A DNA stretch of 23,836 nucleotides from Clostridia bacterium (lineage in GTDB: Bacteria; Bacillota; Clostridia; Christensenellales; Aristaeellaceae): the NCBI GenBank assembly GCA_900769075.1, contig CAAGFE010000045.1:1-23836 (forward strand). Reading direction: 5' to 3'. The position numbers and the translations under genes were made by a program. Position 1 is the stretch's first letter. The number at the start of each line of letters is the position of its first letter. Of the stretch, positions 22,642-23,836 are shown piece after piece. The notes below the pieces were generated by a model. It was not told where the DNA came from, searched no databases, and worked only from the letters and a program-made list of their open reading frames with translations.

Positions 22642-23670
22642 ATGTCCGTGAAGGTTGCAATCAATGGCTTTGGCCGCATTGGCCGTCTTGCTTTCCGTCA
22701 GATGTTCGGCGCTGAGGGCTACGAAGTCGTCGCCATCAACGACCTGACTTCCCCCGCTATGCTGGCTCACCTGCTGAAGTACGACACCGCTCAGGGCGCG
22801 TACTGCGGCTCCATCGGCGAGAACAAGCACACCGTCGAGGCCACCGAGAACTCCATCATCGTGGACGGCAAGGAAATCAAGATCTACGCCGAGAAGAACG
22901 CGGCTGACTGCCCCTGGGCTGCCCTGGATGTGGACGTCGTGCTGGAGTGCACCGGCTTCTACTGCTCCAAGGAAAAGTCCATGGCCCACATCAACGCCGG
23001 CGCCAAGAAGGTTGTTATCTCTGCTCCCGCTGGCAATGACCTGAAGACCATCGTCTTCTCCGTCAACGAGAACACCCTGACCAAGGACGACCAGATCATC
23101 TCCGCCGCTTCCTGCACCACCAACTGCCTGGCGCCCATGGCCAAGGCCCTGAACGATGCGTTCCCGATCGTCAGCGGCATCATGACCACCGTGCACGCCT
23201 ACACCGGCGACCAGATGATCCTGGACGGCCCCCATCGCAAGGGCGACCTGCGCCGTGCCCGCGCCGGCGCGCAGAACATCGTGCCCAACTCCACCGGCGC
23301 TGCCAAGGCCATCGGCCTGGTCATCCCCGAGCTGAACAAGAAGCTGATCGGCTCCGCCCAGCGCGTGCCCGTCTGCACCGGCTCCACCACCATCCTGGTG
23401 GCGGTTGTCAAGGGCAAGGACGTCACCGTGGACGCCATCAACGAGGCCATGAAGGCCCAGGCTTCCGCCTCCTTCGGCTACAACACTGAGCCCATCGTGT
23501 CCTCCGACGTGATCGGCATGAAGTTCGGCTCCCTGTTCGACGCCACCCAGACCATGGTCACCAAGGTGGACGACGAGACCTACCAGGTGCAGGTTGTGTC
23601 CTGGTACGACAACGAGAACAGCTACACCTCCCAGATGGTTCGCACCATCAAGTACTTCGCTGAGCTGTAA
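22642..23670 (+). CDS. gapA: Glyceraldehyde-3-phosphate dehydrogenase, type I
   Basis: The 342-residue glycolytic enzyme oxidises glyceraldehyde 3-phosphate to 1,3-bisphosphoglycerate with NAD and phosphate. The N-terminal Rossmann motif is INGFGRIGRLAFR. The catalytic cysteine lies in ISAASCTTNCLAP, followed by the characteristic TTVHAYTGDQ, and the C-terminal WYDNENSYTSQMV is conserved. The start at 22642 has AAGGAGG 8 nt upstream, and the family N-terminus MSVKVAINGFG fits. Codon choice strongly favours C-ending codons, as expected for a highly expressed gene. It is transcribed alone, with no pgk or tpi following in the window. Confidence 0.97.
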   Translation: MSVKVAINGFGRIGRLAFRQMFGAEGYEVVAINDLTSPAMLAHLLKYDTAQGAYCGSIGENKHTVEATENSIIVDGKEIKIYAEKNAADCPWAALDVDVVLECTGFYCSKEKSMAHINAGAKKVVISAPAGNDLKTIVFSVNENTLTKDDQIISAASCTTNCLAPMAKALNDAFPIVSGIMTTVHAYTGDQMILDGPHRKGDLRRARAGAQNIVPNSTGAAKAIGLVIPELNKKLIGSAQRVPVCTGSTTILVAVVKGKDVTVDAINEAMKAQASASFGYNTEPIVSSDVIGMKFGSLFDATQTMVTKVDDETYQVQVVSWYDNENSYTSQMVRTIKYFAEL

Positions 23671-23704
23671 TTCAGAAGAATCAAGGCTTTGCGGGGACTG
23701 AGGC

Positions 23705-23741
23705 ATCAACATCATCACTCCTGAGTGGTGAAAATGTTGAT
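23705..23741 (+). other. Long hairpin between gapA and its terminator
   Basis: ATCAACAT (23705-23712) pairs with ATGTTGAT (23734-23741), and inside CATCACTC (23713-23720) pairs with GAGTGGTG (23723-23730) with one G-T, leaving an AAA bulge. No T-run follows directly. It could stabilise the gapA mRNA 3' end or mark a processing site. Confidence 0.6.
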
Positions 23742-23762
23742 TGACTGCCATAGTCTCAATCG

Positions 23763-23803
23763 CTCCACTTTCCCTTGGAAACAGGAGAAAGTGGGGTTTT
23801 TTT
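23763..23803 (+). terminator. Terminator after gapA
   Basis: CTCCACTTTC (23763-23772) pairs with GAAAGTGGGG (23787-23796), with one T-G pair, followed by seven T residues (23797-23803). No gene begins in the remaining 33 bases. Confidence 0.92.
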
Positions 23804-23836
23804 GTGTTTTTAGAGCATGCCATCAAGGAGTATGAA

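Noticed and set aside
23705..23741. Hairpin after gapA as a separate terminator
   Set aside because: It lacks a T-run; the following stem with seven T residues is the real terminator.

Overview
The window reads as chromosomal DNA from a GC-rich, anaerobic member of the Bacillota, most likely a gut Clostridia lineage. The signs are Gram-positive style proteins (Xpt, AddA, a HisJ-type PHP phosphatase), strong AGGAGG ribosome binding sites, a TM1266-type regulator linked to iron-only hydrogenases, and perfect ParB parS sites of the Bacillus type (TGTTTCACGTGAAACA). No tRNA, rRNA, CRISPR array, transposase or phage gene was seen. The exact genus cannot be read from the sequence.

Left part (1-7.5 kb): a repeat-rich intergenic stretch precedes xpt. 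Then come a GNAT acetyltransferase (minus), an RpiB/LacAB-like protein, a small two-helix membrane protein (minus), a secreted caspase-like protease, cysK, an Mrp/ApbC Fe-S carrier ATPase (minus) and a small membrane protein (minus). Genes here change direction often, and most have their own promoter and terminator. cysK has an elaborate leader: a perfect consensus promoter, a 32-codon cysteine-rich leader ORF, a possible antiterminator segment and an intrinsic terminator.

Central part (7.5-18.1 kb): uvrA, then a 634-bp non-coding region with a loose DnaA-box cluster, then dnaN, recF, addA and a HisJ-like phosphatase, all on the plus strand. Four parS sites lie within 3.8 kb (13453-17260), which marks this as the origin-proximal part of the chromosome. 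dnaA is not in its usual place before dnaN. uvrA carries an in-frame 87-bp palindromic element, and a related 87-bp copy lies upstream of xpt.

Right part (18.1-23.8 kb): a metallo-beta-lactamase-fold hydrolase, a DUF1858 protein, a very dense array of DnaA boxes (19565-19680), a ferritin-like protein, the TM1266-type regulator behind a long structured leader, an ABC substrate-binding protein and permease without an ATPase, and gapA (GAPDH) with a strong terminator.

The most interesting points are the apparent cysteine-responsive attenuator of cysK, the split DnaA-box/parS origin layout lacking dnaA, and the covarying 87-bp palindromic element that has entered uvrA without breaking its frame.
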